A stretch of 64,000 nucleotides of DNA. Origin: Rhodovulum sulfidophilum DSM 1374. GTDB taxonomy: Bacteria; Pseudomonadota; Alphaproteobacteria; Rhodobacterales; Rhodobacteraceae. A model generated the notes under the pieces. That model ran no database searches. It was given only the letters and a program-made list of their open reading frames with translations, and was not told the origin of the DNA. Position numbers and translations under genes: made by a program. The stretch covers positions 186,001 to 250,000 of the forward strand of contig NZ_CP015418.1 in assembly GCF_001633165.1 (NCBI RefSeq), written 5' to 3'. Numbering within the stretch: position 1 is the first letter of the stretch; every line of letters starts with the position of its first letter. Of this stretch, positions 6,475 through 14,195 are shown piece after piece.

Positions 6475-7286
6475 CGAAGATCCCGCAGGAGGACGCCGCG
6501 ACCCCGGCCAGCTTCGGCGCGATCACCCCCATGGGGATGATTTCGCAGGCCGTCGCGAACGGCGCGAGCATCGAGACTGTCGAGCGGCTGATCGCCCTGC
6601 ATGAACGCTGGGAATCCGGGCGCGCCCGGAAGGCATTCGACGCCGCGATCTCGGCGGCCCGGGCTGAAATCAAGCCCATCGTGAAGGGCTCGACGGTCGA
6701 TTACGAGAGCAAGAAGTCGGGCGACCGGACCAATTACTCCTATGAGACCCTCGACGCGATTGCGCGCGAGGTCGACCCGATCCTCGCCCAGCACGGCCTT
6801 TCCTATCGCTTCCGCTCCCGGCAGAGCGACCGCGGCGGGCTGGCCGTGACCTGCATCGTTGCCCATTGCGACGGCTACAGCGAGGAAACGACCCTCAGCG
6901 GCCCGCCCGACCAGAGCGGCAACAAGAACGCCTATCAGGCCATCGGCAGCGCCGCGACCTACCTGCAGCGATACACGCTCAAGCTCGCGCTGGGGCTCTC
7001 GGCCGCGAAGGACGACGACGCCCAGGGCGCCGGGCGGGCGGCCGAGGATCGCGAGCCCCCACGGTTTGACCCGCGGGCCGCAGCCGGACGGATCCGCAGA
7101 TCGCTGGAACGGGCGGCCTCGCTGGACGACCTCGGCGCGGTCTGGATGCACGAAACCCCCGTTCTCAAGGACATCAAGGCGGCCGAGCCCGGCCTCTATT
7201 CCGAGCTCGAGCGCAGCAAGGACGCCCGGAAGCTGACCCTGACGCGCGCCGCCTCCGACATTGGCGACGACGAAATCCCGTATTGA
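6462..7286 (+). CDS. ERF-family single-strand annealing protein
   Basis: This 274-residue protein has the ERF core: KAFDAAISAARAEIKPIVK, then the conserved NYSYETLDAIAREVDPILAQHGLSY, then QAIGSAATYLQRYTLKLALGL. ERF proteins anneal complementary single strands in phage recombination and genome circularisation. The C-terminus ends in DIGDDEIPY, very close to the acidic tip of bacterial SSB (DDEIPF in the ssb of this same element), which could let it dock on SSB partners or compete for them. A coiled-coil gene and NinB follow, forming a recombination module. Confidence 0.9.
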   Translation: MGELTKIPQEDAATPASFGAITPMGMISQAVANGASIETVERLIALHERWESGRARKAFDAAISAARAEIKPIVKGSTVDYESKKSGDRTNYSYETLDAIAREVDPILAQHGLSYRFRSRQSDRGGLAVTCIVAHCDGYSEETTLSGPPDQSGNKNAYQAIGSAATYLQRYTLKLALGLSAAKDDDAQGAGRAAEDREPPRFDPRAAAGRIRRSLERAASLDDLGAVWMHETPVLKDIKAAEPGLYSELERSKDARKLTLTRAASDIGDDEIPY

Positions 7287-7296
7287 GGCAGATCCC

Positions 7297-8022
7297 ATGA
7301 ACGACATGACCCCGACCTCCTCGAAGGAGGGCGCGAACCCGCGCGCCGTGATCGGCGGGAACGCTCCGCCCGATCCGCTGGACGAGGCGCTGGCCCCCTA
7401 TGGCGATTTCATCACCGAGGCCGAGGGCTGGCTTGACGGAACGCAGGTCACGACCGCGGCCCAGATGAAGGCGGTCGACGATCTGGCGAAGGAGATCAAG
7501 GCGGCCGAAAAGGCCGTCAGCACGGCCCGGGACGCGGCGACGAAGCCGCTCCATGCGGCATGGCAGGCCGAAATCGCGCGCTGGAAACCGACGCTGGAAG
7601 ACCTCGACCGGATCAAGAAAGGGCTCGCCGCTCTGGTGAGCGCCTTCAAGGTCAGGCTCAAGGCCGAGCAGGACGAGGCCGCCCGGAAGGCCCGGGCCGA
7701 AGCCGACCGCAAGCGCCGGGAGGCCGAGGAAGCGACCCGGACGGCCGCAGCGGGCGACATCGAGGCGCAGCGCGCCGCCGCCCAGGCGCAGGCCGAGGCG
7801 AAGGCCGCCCGGAAGGCCGCCAGCGCGGCCGGCAAGGATCGGGTGAAAGGGGTCCGCACCGTCACCCGGTACGAGATCGAGAGCCACAAGGCCGCCCTGC
7901 ACGACATCGCCAAGAACGACCGCGACGCCCTCACGGATTTCGTCGAGGGCTATGTGCGCCGCCACCACAAGGACCGGGTGATCGCAGGCGTCCGCGTCTG
8001 GGAAGAGAAGGAGGCATACTAA
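7297..8022 (+). CDS. Coiled-coil phage protein next to the annealing protein
   Basis: This 241-residue protein is read from ATG 7297, 10 bp after the ERF stop. An upstream in-frame start would overlap ERF and lacks a clear ribosome-binding site. Residues ~65-195 are a long Ala/Lys/Glu/Arg-rich coiled coil. The C-terminal ~50 residues (TVTRYEIES through VIAGVRVWEEKEAY) form a compact conserved end seen in phage proteins located beside recombinases. A recombination-accessory or nuclease-modulating role is inferred from context. Confidence 0.7.
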   Translation: MNDMTPTSSKEGANPRAVIGGNAPPDPLDEALAPYGDFITEAEGWLDGTQVTTAAQMKAVDDLAKEIKAAEKAVSTARDAATKPLHAAWQAEIARWKPTLEDLDRIKKGLAALVSAFKVRLKAEQDEAARKARAEADRKRREAEEATRTAAAGDIEAQRAAAQAQAEAKAARKAASAAGKDRVKGVRTVTRYEIESHKAALHDIAKNDRDALTDFVEGYVRRHHKDRVIAGVRVWEEKEAY

Positions 8023-8198
8023 TGGCCGCCGCTGATCCTCTCCCCGCCGCCCTGGAAGACCTGCGCGCCTCGATCCTCTCCACGCTGGACGCGGGCGAGG
8101 GGTCCGAGATGCGCCGACTGCTCGACATGCGCCCCGTCCACCAGGCGCTCACCGATGTCGAGCGCCTGATCCGCCGAGCCGAGGAATACCGCCAATGA
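8022..8198 (+). CDS. Small phage hypothetical protein
   Basis: A 58-residue, mostly helical, acidic protein starting at ATG 8022 inside the previous TAA and ending in LIRRAEEYRQ. It overlaps the next gene by 4 bp (ATGA). No family is recognised. It is accepted because it fills the chain of overlapping genes exactly. Confidence 0.6.
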   Translation: MAAADPLPAALEDLRASILSTLDAGEGSEMRRLLDMRPVHQALTDVERLIRRAEEYRQ

Positions 8199-8380
8199 CC
8201 CGCAACACGCTGGCCGAGCTGGCCCGAGAGTATGAACGCCGCGAGCGCGCTGCGGGCGGGCTTGCCGGGGGCGCCGATCCCGAAATGATCTTCGCGGAAA
8301 TGGCCGAGGACCATGCGCTTTCCGCGGCCGAGATCGCGGAAGTCGTGCGGGCCTCCTGGGTCGGGCTGGGGGCGTGCTGA
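8195..8380 (+). CDS. Small phage hypothetical protein
   Basis: A 61-residue protein (MTRNTLAELAREYERRERAAGG), helical and charged, overlapping both neighbours by a few bases. It has no recognised family or motif. Its place before ninB suggests an early-operon accessory. Confidence 0.6.
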   Translation: MTRNTLAELAREYERRERAAGGLAGGADPEMIFAEMAEDHALSAAEIAEVVRASWVGLGAC

Positions 8381-8769
8381 TGACCCAAACCGTCATCCTC
8401 CGCGGGCCGGGCCAACGCCAGTTTGCCAAGCAGATGATCGACGCCGCTCCGCAAGATGGGGTGGTGCGGATCAGCGAAGCGGCTCGAAACAACGACCAAA
8501 ACGCGCGCATGTGGGCGATGCTGTCGGATGTCTCGCGCGCCAAGCCCGAGGGTCGGCGCCATACGCCGGAAGTCTGGAAAGCGCTCTTCATGCACGCGCT
8601 CGGCCACGAGACACGCTTCGAAATGGGGCTGAGCGGAGAGCCATTCCCGATCGGGTTCCGGTCCTCGCGGCTGACCGTCCGCCAGATGGCCGACCTTATC
8701 ACCTTCATTGCCGAATACGGGGACCGGCACGGTGTGCGCTGGACGGAGCCGGAAAGGGCTGACGCATGA
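8380..8769 (+). CDS. ninB: NinB-family phage recombination protein
   Basis: This 129-residue protein resembles lambda NinB/Orf, which binds single-stranded DNA and can replace host RecFOR functions. Typical segments are ARNNDQNARMWAMLSDVSR, the Trp-containing PEVWKALFMHALG, and LTVRQMADLITFIAEYG. I place the start at ATG 8380, which overlaps the preceding TGA; a GTG at 8374 is possible. Together with ERF, SSB and the HNH-like protein it makes a full phage recombination set. Confidence 0.85.
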   Translation: MTQTVILRGPGQRQFAKQMIDAAPQDGVVRISEAARNNDQNARMWAMLSDVSRAKPEGRRHTPEVWKALFMHALGHETRFEMGLSGEPFPIGFRSSRLTVRQMADLITFIAEYGDRHGVRWTEPERADA

Positions 8770-9122
8770 CCGATCTGTCCGCACGCGGCCCGCTCGGGCT
8801 CAAGGCGCCGCGCGTGCCGGATGACCCGGGCCACCTCGACCGCATCCGCGCACTGCCCTGCTGCATCTGCGCCGAATGGGGCCTGCCGCAGCTTTCACCC
8901 ACGCAGGCGCATCACTGCATCCATGGCCGGTTCAGCGCGCGCCGCGCTCCCGACTGCATGGCGATCCCGCTCTGCGAGGGGCACCACCAGGGCCTGCTCG
9001 ATGGCTCGAAGCTCGCCCTGCACCAGGCCCCGAGCCGCTGGCGGCGGCTCTATGGCAACGACACCGACTGGATTTCGTGGGCCGAGGACCGGCTCCACAA
9101 GGAAGAGGAGAACACGATTTGA
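8766..9122 (+). CDS. HNH-like zinc nuclease (Ref/YbcO/DUF968-type)
   Basis: This 118-residue protein has Cys33-x-Cys35 close to the N-terminus (CCICAEWG), then AHHCIHGRFSARR with His49/His50, Cys64, and CEGHHQG with His73/His74. This pattern of Cys and His pairs is that of ninB-linked phage nucleases of the Ref/YbcO kind. It directly follows ninB with a 4-bp overlap, as in lambdoid phages where NinB neighbours junction-processing enzymes. Nuclease activity is a family-based inference. Confidence 0.7.
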   Translation: MTDLSARGPLGLKAPRVPDDPGHLDRIRALPCCICAEWGLPQLSPTQAHHCIHGRFSARRAPDCMAIPLCEGHHQGLLDGSKLALHQAPSRWRRLYGNDTDWISWAEDRLHKEEENTI

Positions 9123-9439
9123 GCGACGGAAACAGCCATTTCCTGATGGCACTCGGCAGGGTCGACGGCGGGCACGCCATCGAGGTTGCCGACGAGCAGC
9201 TGCGCGAGGTGATCTCGGCAGTCAACCGGACCGGCAAAAAGGGCACCGTAACCGTGACCCTTGAGGTCAACCCGAACGGCGAAACCGGCTTTGCCGTGAC
9301 CGCCAGGGTGAAGGCCACCGCGCCGCAACTGCAGTTCGGGCAATCCTTCTTCTTCATGGGCCGCGACGGCGATCTGACCCGCGAGGCCCCCAACTATGTC
9401 CAGCAATCGCTGCTGAAAGCGGAGGCCTTCAATGGCTGA
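9119..9439 (+). CDS. Phage hypothetical protein (TTG start)
   Basis: This ~106-residue protein starts at a TTG overlapping the preceding TGA (9119); an ATG at 9146 is an alternative. It reads SDGNSHFLMALGRVDGG, then a beta-rich middle with GTVTVTLEVNPNGETGF, and ends in QQSLLKAEAFNG. It is coupled to the DUF2303 gene by an 8-bp overlap, and these two probably act together. No biochemical role is known to me. Confidence 0.65.
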   Translation: MSDGNSHFLMALGRVDGGHAIEVADEQLREVISAVNRTGKKGTVTVTLEVNPNGETGFAVTARVKATAPQLQFGQSFFFMGRDGDLTREAPNYVQQSLLKAEAFNG

Positions 9440-10232
9440 TCTCACCGAAATCGAAGCCCTGAAACACCTCGCAGAGGCTGCGGCGGCCGTCCCGAACAAG
9501 ATCGACGGCTTCGAGCCCTTCATGGCCATCCCGAACGGGCAGCATATCGAAAGCCTCGATGCCTATCGCGAGAACCCGGCCCGCATCCGGCGCAGCACCA
9601 CGTTCCGCGATGTGGCTTCGCTGGCCGCCTATCTGGATCGCTTTGCCGACGATCACTCGCTCGCCTTCTCGGACCCGGATGCCGCGACGATCAAGTGCGT
9701 TCTGGACTACCACGAAGGCGGGGAACCGGCCGCGATCCGGCCGCGCTGGGGCGAACACGTCGCCGCTTTCCGGGCGATCAAGTCGCCGCAGTACGAGGCA
9801 TGGGCCGCGAAACACGGCCAGTGGATCGGCCAGAAGGCGGCCGGCGAATTCCTCGAGGAGCGCGCCGTCGACCTGGCCGAGCCGGATCCGGCCACGCTGA
9901 TGGACATGGTGATGCAGTTCGATGCGCTGCGGAAGGTCAACTTCAAGCAGTCGCAGAAGCTGCAGAACGGTACGGTGCAATTCATCTACACGACCGAGGA
10001 CGAAGTGCGCGGGGCCGTCGCCATTCCCGAGCGCGTCACGCTCCTGGTGCCCGTCTTCGAGGGAATGGAGCCCGACCGCATCCCGGTCCGGCTGAAATAC
10101 CGGATTGATGAAGCGCGCCTGACCTTCTCCTTCGAGATCCACGACAAGCAACAGGTCGAACGGACGGCATTCGAGCGGTGCGAACACGCCCTCGGCGCCG
10201 CCCATCCCATCCCGCAAATGCGCGTGGCCTGA
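9432..10232 (+). CDS. DUF2303 (YfdQ-like) phage protein
   Basis: This 266-residue protein has the DUF2303/YfdQ layout: an N-terminal segment with IESLDAYRENPARIRRSTTFRDVASLAAYLDRF, then IKCVLDYHEGGEPA and WGEHVAAFRAIKSPQYEAW, and a C-terminal beta-rich part. Members occur in the early region of many temperate phages and their function is not established. It is the last gene before a 120-bp break with a hairpin, so the operon may be attenuated after it. Confidence 0.82.
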   Translation: MADLTEIEALKHLAEAAAAVPNKIDGFEPFMAIPNGQHIESLDAYRENPARIRRSTTFRDVASLAAYLDRFADDHSLAFSDPDAATIKCVLDYHEGGEPAAIRPRWGEHVAAFRAIKSPQYEAWAAKHGQWIGQKAAGEFLEERAVDLAEPDPATLMDMVMQFDALRKVNFKQSQKLQNGTVQFIYTTEDEVRGAVAIPERVTLLVPVFEGMEPDRIPVRLKYRIDEARLTFSFEIHDKQQVERTAFERCEHALGAAHPIPQMRVA

Positions 10233-10236
10233 CCTC

Positions 10237-10260
10237 TCTTTCTGGCCCTTCGGAAGAGGG
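10237..10260 (+). terminator. Hairpin after the DUF2303 gene
   Basis: The arms CTGGCCC and GGGCCAG enclose a 10-base loop, 5 bases after the stop codon. There is no T-run downstream. It may reduce transcription into the methyltransferase and integrase genes or protect the upstream message. Confidence 0.4.
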
Positions 10261-10297
10261 GCCAGCGACGGAAGGCAGACGACCGCGAGGAAAGACT

Positions 10298-10366
10298 ATG
10301 CCTGTTTTTGCAGAGATCACACCGACCCCGATTAAAGCCCAGGAGGCTGAGCCATGCGCGTCCTGA
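10298..10366 (+). CDS. Possible 22-residue leader peptide
   Basis: ATG 10298 is preceded by GAGGAAAG at a good distance and encodes MPVFAEITPTPIKAQEAEPC plus two residues. The frame ends 10 codons' worth of sequence inside the start of the methyltransferase gene, overlapping it by 13 bp. It could couple translation of that gene. Evidence is the ribosome-binding site and the overlap only. Confidence 0.3.
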   Translation: MPVFAEITPTPIKAQEAEPCAS

Positions 10367-11055
10367 TCGGCTGCGAGACCTCGGGTGTCATGCGGCGGGC
10401 CTTCGCCGCGCGGGGCCATGACGTCTGGTCCTGCGACCTGCTTCCGGCCGAGGACGCCACCAACCGGCACATGATCTGCGATATCCGCGAGGTGCTTCAC
10501 CTCGGCTGGGACCTGCTCGCCGTCATGCACCCGCCTTGCACCCGGCTGTGCAATTCGGGCGTGCGCTGGCTGCATGTGCCGCCGACCAACGCCCCGGCCG
10601 AGGCACGCCCGGACGAACGCGCCGCCTGGCCGGATCTGCCCGAGGACACCCGCCGCGCCATCATGTGGCGCCTGCTTGACGAGGGCGCTGCGCTGTTCTC
10701 GGCCTGCTGGCGCGCTCCGATCCCGCGCGTCGCGGTCGAGAACCCGGTGATGCACCCGCATGGCCGCGCCCGCCTGCCCGGCGACCTGCCCAAACCGCAG
10801 ATCGTCCAGCCATGGTGGTTCGGCGAGCCCTTCTTCAAGGCGACGGGGCTCTATCTGCGCGGCCTCGCGCCGCTGAGCGCCACCGACCGCCTGACCCCGC
10901 CCGCGCCCGGCACCGAGGCGCACAAGCGCTGTAGCGCGGTCCACCGGGCCCCGCCCGGACCCAACCGCTGGAAGGTCAGATCCCGCACCTTCGAGGGCAT
11001 CGCCGCCGCCGCTGCGGACCAATGGGGCGAAAACGCAAGAAAGGAGGCCGCCTGA
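10354..11055 (+). CDS. Phage DNA cytosine methyltransferase-like protein
   Basis: This 233-residue protein begins RVLIGCETSGVMRRAF, an AdoMet-binding motif I variant. Its motif IV is MHPPCTRLCNSG with Cys62, and motif VI is VAVENPVMH. It is far shorter than a full C5 methyltransferase and has no obvious target-recognition domain, as is common for phage-encoded forms that may need little specificity. It could protect phage DNA from restriction. It is unrelated in layout to the Dcm-like enzyme at 2447. Confidence 0.75.
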   Translation: MRVLIGCETSGVMRRAFAARGHDVWSCDLLPAEDATNRHMICDIREVLHLGWDLLAVMHPPCTRLCNSGVRWLHVPPTNAPAEARPDERAAWPDLPEDTRRAIMWRLLDEGAALFSACWRAPIPRVAVENPVMHPHGRARLPGDLPKPQIVQPWWFGEPFFKATGLYLRGLAPLSATDRLTPPAPGTEAHKRCSAVHRAPPGPNRWKVRSRTFEGIAAAAADQWGENARKEAA

Positions 11056-11288
11056 TGCCAAAGACCACGCCCGACCGGATCGAAGAGATCGAGAGCCTCG
11101 CCCGGCATAATTGCGACGAACTGCCCGGGCTGACAGCCGAGCTGCAAGCCCACGCCAGCAAGCTGGAAGGCGGGTCGGCCGAGGCACCGGCCCGTCCGAA
11201 CTGCCCGAGATGCGGGAGAACAGGCCAATTGCAGCCGACAGCGTCTTCTGCAGGCTGCGGCGATTTCCGGGATAAGGAGAAAGAGTGA
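11055..11288 (+). CDS. Small phage protein with Cys-x2-Cys motif
   Basis: A 77-residue protein starting at ATG 11055 within the previous TGA. The N-terminal half is helical (PDRIEEIESLARHNCDELP). The C-terminal half has CPRCGRTGQ and one further Cys, possibly half of a zinc ribbon. It overlaps the next gene. The function is unknown. Confidence 0.6.
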   Translation: MPKTTPDRIEEIESLARHNCDELPGLTAELQAHASKLEGGSAEAPARPNCPRCGRTGQLQPTASSAGCGDFRDKEKE

Positions 11289-11479
11289 TGGGCGCGCCCC
11301 GTTTCACCGAGGCCGAGTTGCGCCGGGCCGTCAATGTGGCGCGCGCCGCCGGGGCCGATATCGAGATCACCCGGGGCACGATCAGGATCCTTGCCGGTCC
11401 GTCCCGCCTGCCCGTATCCTTCGAGGAGATCGACGGGGACGAGGCACAATGCGACGCGGCATTCGGGGGACCACGGTGA
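11288..11479 (+). CDS. Small phage protein preceding the integrase
   Basis: A 63-residue protein (MGAPRFTEAELRRAVNVAR) with one predicted helix followed by a short beta-rich part, DIEITRGTIRIL. It overlaps the integrase gene by 31 bp. Small genes of this layout often sit directly before Rhodobacter prophage integrases and may be excisionase-like, but no such motif is proven here. Confidence 0.6.
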   Translation: MGAPRFTEAELRRAVNVARAAGADIEITRGTIRILAGPSRLPVSFEEIDGDEAQCDAAFGGPR

Positions 11480-12558
11480 CCCTGACGAACCTCATGCCGG
11501 TTCGGCGCGGCAACCGCACCGATTGGTATTTCCGAAAGAAGGGGCAGAAGCTGGTTCGGCTCCCTGACCTGCCGCACGACCATCCCGATTTTCTTGCCGC
11601 TTATGCCGCGGCGAGAAAGGCCGCCGAGGCCGCGACGCGACCCCTGCGCCTGCCGCCCGGCACCTTGGGGGCGCTGATCGAGGCGACGGTGCACTCTGAC
11701 CGGTTCCTGTCGCGGAGCGCCGTCTACCGGGCGACCCTGCGCCGCCATTTCGAGGCCATCCGCCGAGACGGGGGCGAGGCACCGGCCAAGGGGCTCCGGG
11801 ATCGCCATATCCGCGCCAATGTCGCCACGGCCGAGAGCCCGGTCGACAGGCGCAAGGCCTGGCGGTTCCTCTGTGCGTTCGGCGTGGATGCGGGCCTCCT
11901 GGAGGCCGACCCGTCGCTCACCGTGACGCTGCCCCGTGCCCCCAAGACAATCGGGCACCCGGCATGGACTGCTGCCGATATCGACGCCTTCCGGACCCGG
12001 TGGCCCATCGGCACCAGCAAGCGCGCCGCCTTCGAGCTGCTGCACTGGACCGGATTTCGGATCGGCGATGCCGTGATGATCGGCCCGGGCCATGTGGATC
12101 GCGCCGGGGTGCTGATCTACACGCAAAGCAAGGGGAAGCAGCCCGCCTTCGTGCCCTGGACGGCCAGGCTGCCCGCCTATGCGGAATGCTATGCCGGGGA
12201 TCGGGACGCGATGCACGACGCGCTGGCCGCGCTCGGTTCACGCCACATGACCTTCCTCGCGACGGCCGCGGGCGCCCCGAGATCCGAAAAGGGCCTCGGC
12301 AACATGATCCGGGCCGCAGCCGCGGAAGCGGGCATCGAGAAAAGCGCCCACGGGCTTCGCAAGACCCGAGGCGTTGCTCTCGCCGAGGCCGGAGCTTCGG
12401 CGCACCAGATCATGTCCTGGCTGGGCCATCAGACCCTCAAGGAAGCCGAGCATTATACCCGGCAAGCGAGTCGGCGACGGGCTGTCATGGGGGAAGAACA
12501 AGAACAGAACGTTGCAACGCATGCCGCGCAAGTTGCAACATTTCCGAAAAAGTCTTGA
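11449..12558 (+). CDS. int: Tyrosine recombinase (phage integrase)
   Basis: This 369-residue integrase catalyses site-specific insertion and excision. The catalytic set is visible: Arg204 in TGFRIGDAV, Lys near 228 in TQSKGKQ, His301 and Arg304 in HGLRKTRG, His327 in WLGHQTL and the nucleophile Tyr336 in EAEHYTR. The N-terminal ~65 residues resemble an arm-binding domain. I use ATG 11449, which has a GAGG site; a GTG at 11476 overlapping the previous stop is an alternative start. The gene ends 24 bp from the 3' end of a tRNA-Arg gene, the presumed attachment site. Confidence 0.93.
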   Translation: MRRGIRGTTVTLTNLMPVRRGNRTDWYFRKKGQKLVRLPDLPHDHPDFLAAYAAARKAAEAATRPLRLPPGTLGALIEATVHSDRFLSRSAVYRATLRRHFEAIRRDGGEAPAKGLRDRHIRANVATAESPVDRRKAWRFLCAFGVDAGLLEADPSLTVTLPRAPKTIGHPAWTAADIDAFRTRWPIGTSKRAAFELLHWTGFRIGDAVMIGPGHVDRAGVLIYTQSKGKQPAFVPWTARLPAYAECYAGDRDAMHDALAALGSRHMTFLATAAGAPRSEKGLGNMIRAAAAEAGIEKSAHGLRKTRGVALAEAGASAHQIMSWLGHQTLKEAEHYTRQASRRRAVMGEEQEQNVATHAAQVATFPKKS

Positions 12559-12582
12559 GTTTTCAGTTGGATATCTTGGAAG

Positions 12583-12659
12583 TGGCGCGCTGGGGAGGAT
12601 TCGAACCCCCGACCCCTTGATTCGTAGTCAAGTACTCTATCCAACTGAGCTACCAGCGC
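12583..12659 (-). tRNA. tRNA-Arg (anticodon ACG)
   Basis: The minus strand reads GCGCTGG for the acceptor arm, TAGCTCAGTTGGATAGAG for the D arm, then an anticodon arm with CTACGAA (anticodon ACG), a TTCGAATC T loop, and CCAGCGC plus G and an encoded CCA. The cloverleaf is complete over 77 bases. The 3' end faces the integrase. With the chromosomal 5' half kept outside and the 3' half probably supplied by the element, the gene stays functional after integration. Confidence 0.95.
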
Positions 12660-12749
12660 GTGGGTTGGGGATGTAACGCCCCCCGCAGGGCAACGCAAGG
12701 GGCAAACCGAGCATTTCGGCACAGTTTTTTCGCACCCCGCGAAACCGGC

Positions 12750-14165
12750 TCAGTTCGGGATCCCGTCCTCGCCCGGAAGCGCCGCGGCGGCCTTCGGCAG
12801 ACGGATCTCGAAAGCGGTGCCCTCGGCATCGCTGCGACTGAGTTCCAGCGCGCCGCCATGACCGCGGATCAGCTCCATCGAAATTGCAAGCCCGAGGCCG
12901 GTCCCGTCCTTGCGGGTCCCGCCATGGAAGGGCTGGAACAGATGTTCGCGCGCCTTGGGCGGCAGGCCCGGGCCGGTATCGGTCACCTGGATAACCCAAT
13001 CCTGCTCGGTCTCGTCGGCACGAATGCCGATCTCGCCGGGTTTGCCCGAGGCGAGGATGGCCTGGCGCGCGTTGCGCACCAGATTGGTCAGAACCCGCAT
13101 CAGCTGTTCGACATCGGCGCGCAGTGTCAGCCCCGCCGGCACGTCCTCGGAAAAGCTGATATCGTAGTCGCCCGCCGCCAGCCGCTCGCCGTCGACGACC
13201 TCGTTGACGATGGGCGCCAGCGCCACCCGTTCAAGCCGGGGCGGCGGCTCCTGCGCCCGGCCGAAGGCCAAAGTCGATTCGCACAGATGCACGGCCCGGC
13301 TGATCGCGCCCACGATCTTGGGCGCGGCGCGCTTGACCGCCGGATCGTCGCTCGCCTCCATCCGGTCGGCGAAAAGCTGGGCCGTCGTCAGGATGTTGCG
13401 CAGATCGTGGCTGATCTTGGCGACCGCCGCGCCAAGCTGGGCCAGGCGGTCCTTCTGGCGCAGCGCGCCGGTCAGCTCTTCCTGCAGCACCCGCAGCGCG
13501 GTCTCGGCCTCGTAAAGCTCGCCCACCCGGGCCGAGGGCGTAATGATCCGGCGATTATCCTCGGGAGCCTCGGCATAAAGCTTGATCGCGCGCACCACGT
13601 GCCGGATCGGCACCACCAGCAGGCGCCGCGCGGCAAGGAAAAGCAGCAGCGCCGACAGCACCGAGATCACCGCCGACAGCACCAGGATCCGAAGGCCGTA
13701 ATCGATCATGGCCTTGCGCAGCTCGGCCGTGCTCATGGTGATCTCGATCAGGAGGCCCGCGCGCTGCACCGGCTGGCCGATCACCCGGATCACGCGCGTC
13801 TTCGGGTCGACCAGCCGGATCAGTGCGTCGGGGATGAGGGCGAGCACGCTGGCGTCACGCAGGTCGAAGCTGCGATAGACCGGCTCGGGGATCGGCGAGG
13901 ACAGCGCGAGTTCCCGGGCCTGATCGCGCCTGAGCACGACATTGTAGACGCCCGCATTCTGCAACAGCTCGCGTTCGAGCTCGTCGCCGATCATGCCGTC
14001 GCTGGCCAGCAGCGCAAGCGAGGCGATCTGCGAGCGTTCCAGCCGGGCCAGCAGGAAATCGACGCGGAACCGCGCCACCGAGGGCACGAAGATCAGCACC
14101 TCGGCCAGCATGACAAAGACGATCGTCAGCAGCAGGAAGCGGCCCGACAGGGAATTGAGGAACAT
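12750..14165 (-). CDS. Membrane sensor histidine kinase
   Basis: This is a 471-residue kinase. A first membrane helix at ~10-30 and a second at ~160-183 enclose a periplasmic sensor region, followed by a HAMP-like linker. The kinase core has His253 in ISHDLRNI, the N box NLVRNARQAI (361-370), G1 DTGPGL (396-401) and G2 GTGLGLAIS (421-429). No response regulator is next to it, so its partner and signal are unknown. It lies beside the tRNA used as attachment site and is a normal chromosomal gene by codon use. Confidence 0.88.
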   Translation of the reverse strand: MFLNSLSGRFLLLTIVFVMLAEVLIFVPSVARFRVDFLLARLERSQIASLALLASDGMIGDELERELLQNAGVYNVVLRRDQARELALSSPIPEPVYRSFDLRDASVLALIPDALIRLVDPKTRVIRVIGQPVQRAGLLIEITMSTAELRKAMIDYGLRILVLSAVISVLSALLLFLAARRLLVVPIRHVVRAIKLYAEAPEDNRRIITPSARVGELYEAETALRVLQEELTGALRQKDRLAQLGAAVAKISHDLRNILTTAQLFADRMEASDDPAVKRAAPKIVGAISRAVHLCESTLAFGRAQEPPPRLERVALAPIVNEVVDGERLAAGDYDISFSEDVPAGLTLRADVEQLMRVLTNLVRNARQAILASGKPGEIGIRADETEQDWVIQVTDTGPGLPPKAREHLFQPFHGGTRKDGTGLGLAISMELIRGHGGALELSRSDAEGTAFEIRLPKAAAALPGEDGIPN

Positions 14166-14195
14166 GCGTGGCGCCCCCGGCCCCCGGTGAACCGG

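Larger units (their letters stand above)
1..12640. mobile_element. Right part of an integrated prophage-like element
   Basis: The stretch carries a CI-type repressor with paired operator clusters, ERF-type annealing protein, NinB, a DUF2303 protein, ssb, a phage cytosine methyltransferase and a tyrosine integrase next to a tRNA gene, which together indicate a temperate phage or a relative. No capsid, tail or lysis genes are visible, so those either lie left of the window or are absent. The right boundary is placed inside the tRNA-Arg because integrases of this kind recombine within tRNA 3' halves. The exact core is inferred, since the second attachment site is not in the window. Confidence 0.85.

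Noticed and set aside
10036..12216. A 726-codon open frame on the minus strand under the phage MTase and integrase genes
   Set aside because: It runs antisense across several overlapping phage genes that have clear families, and its composition (Arg, Gly, Pro) is that of an antisense frame in GC-rich DNA.
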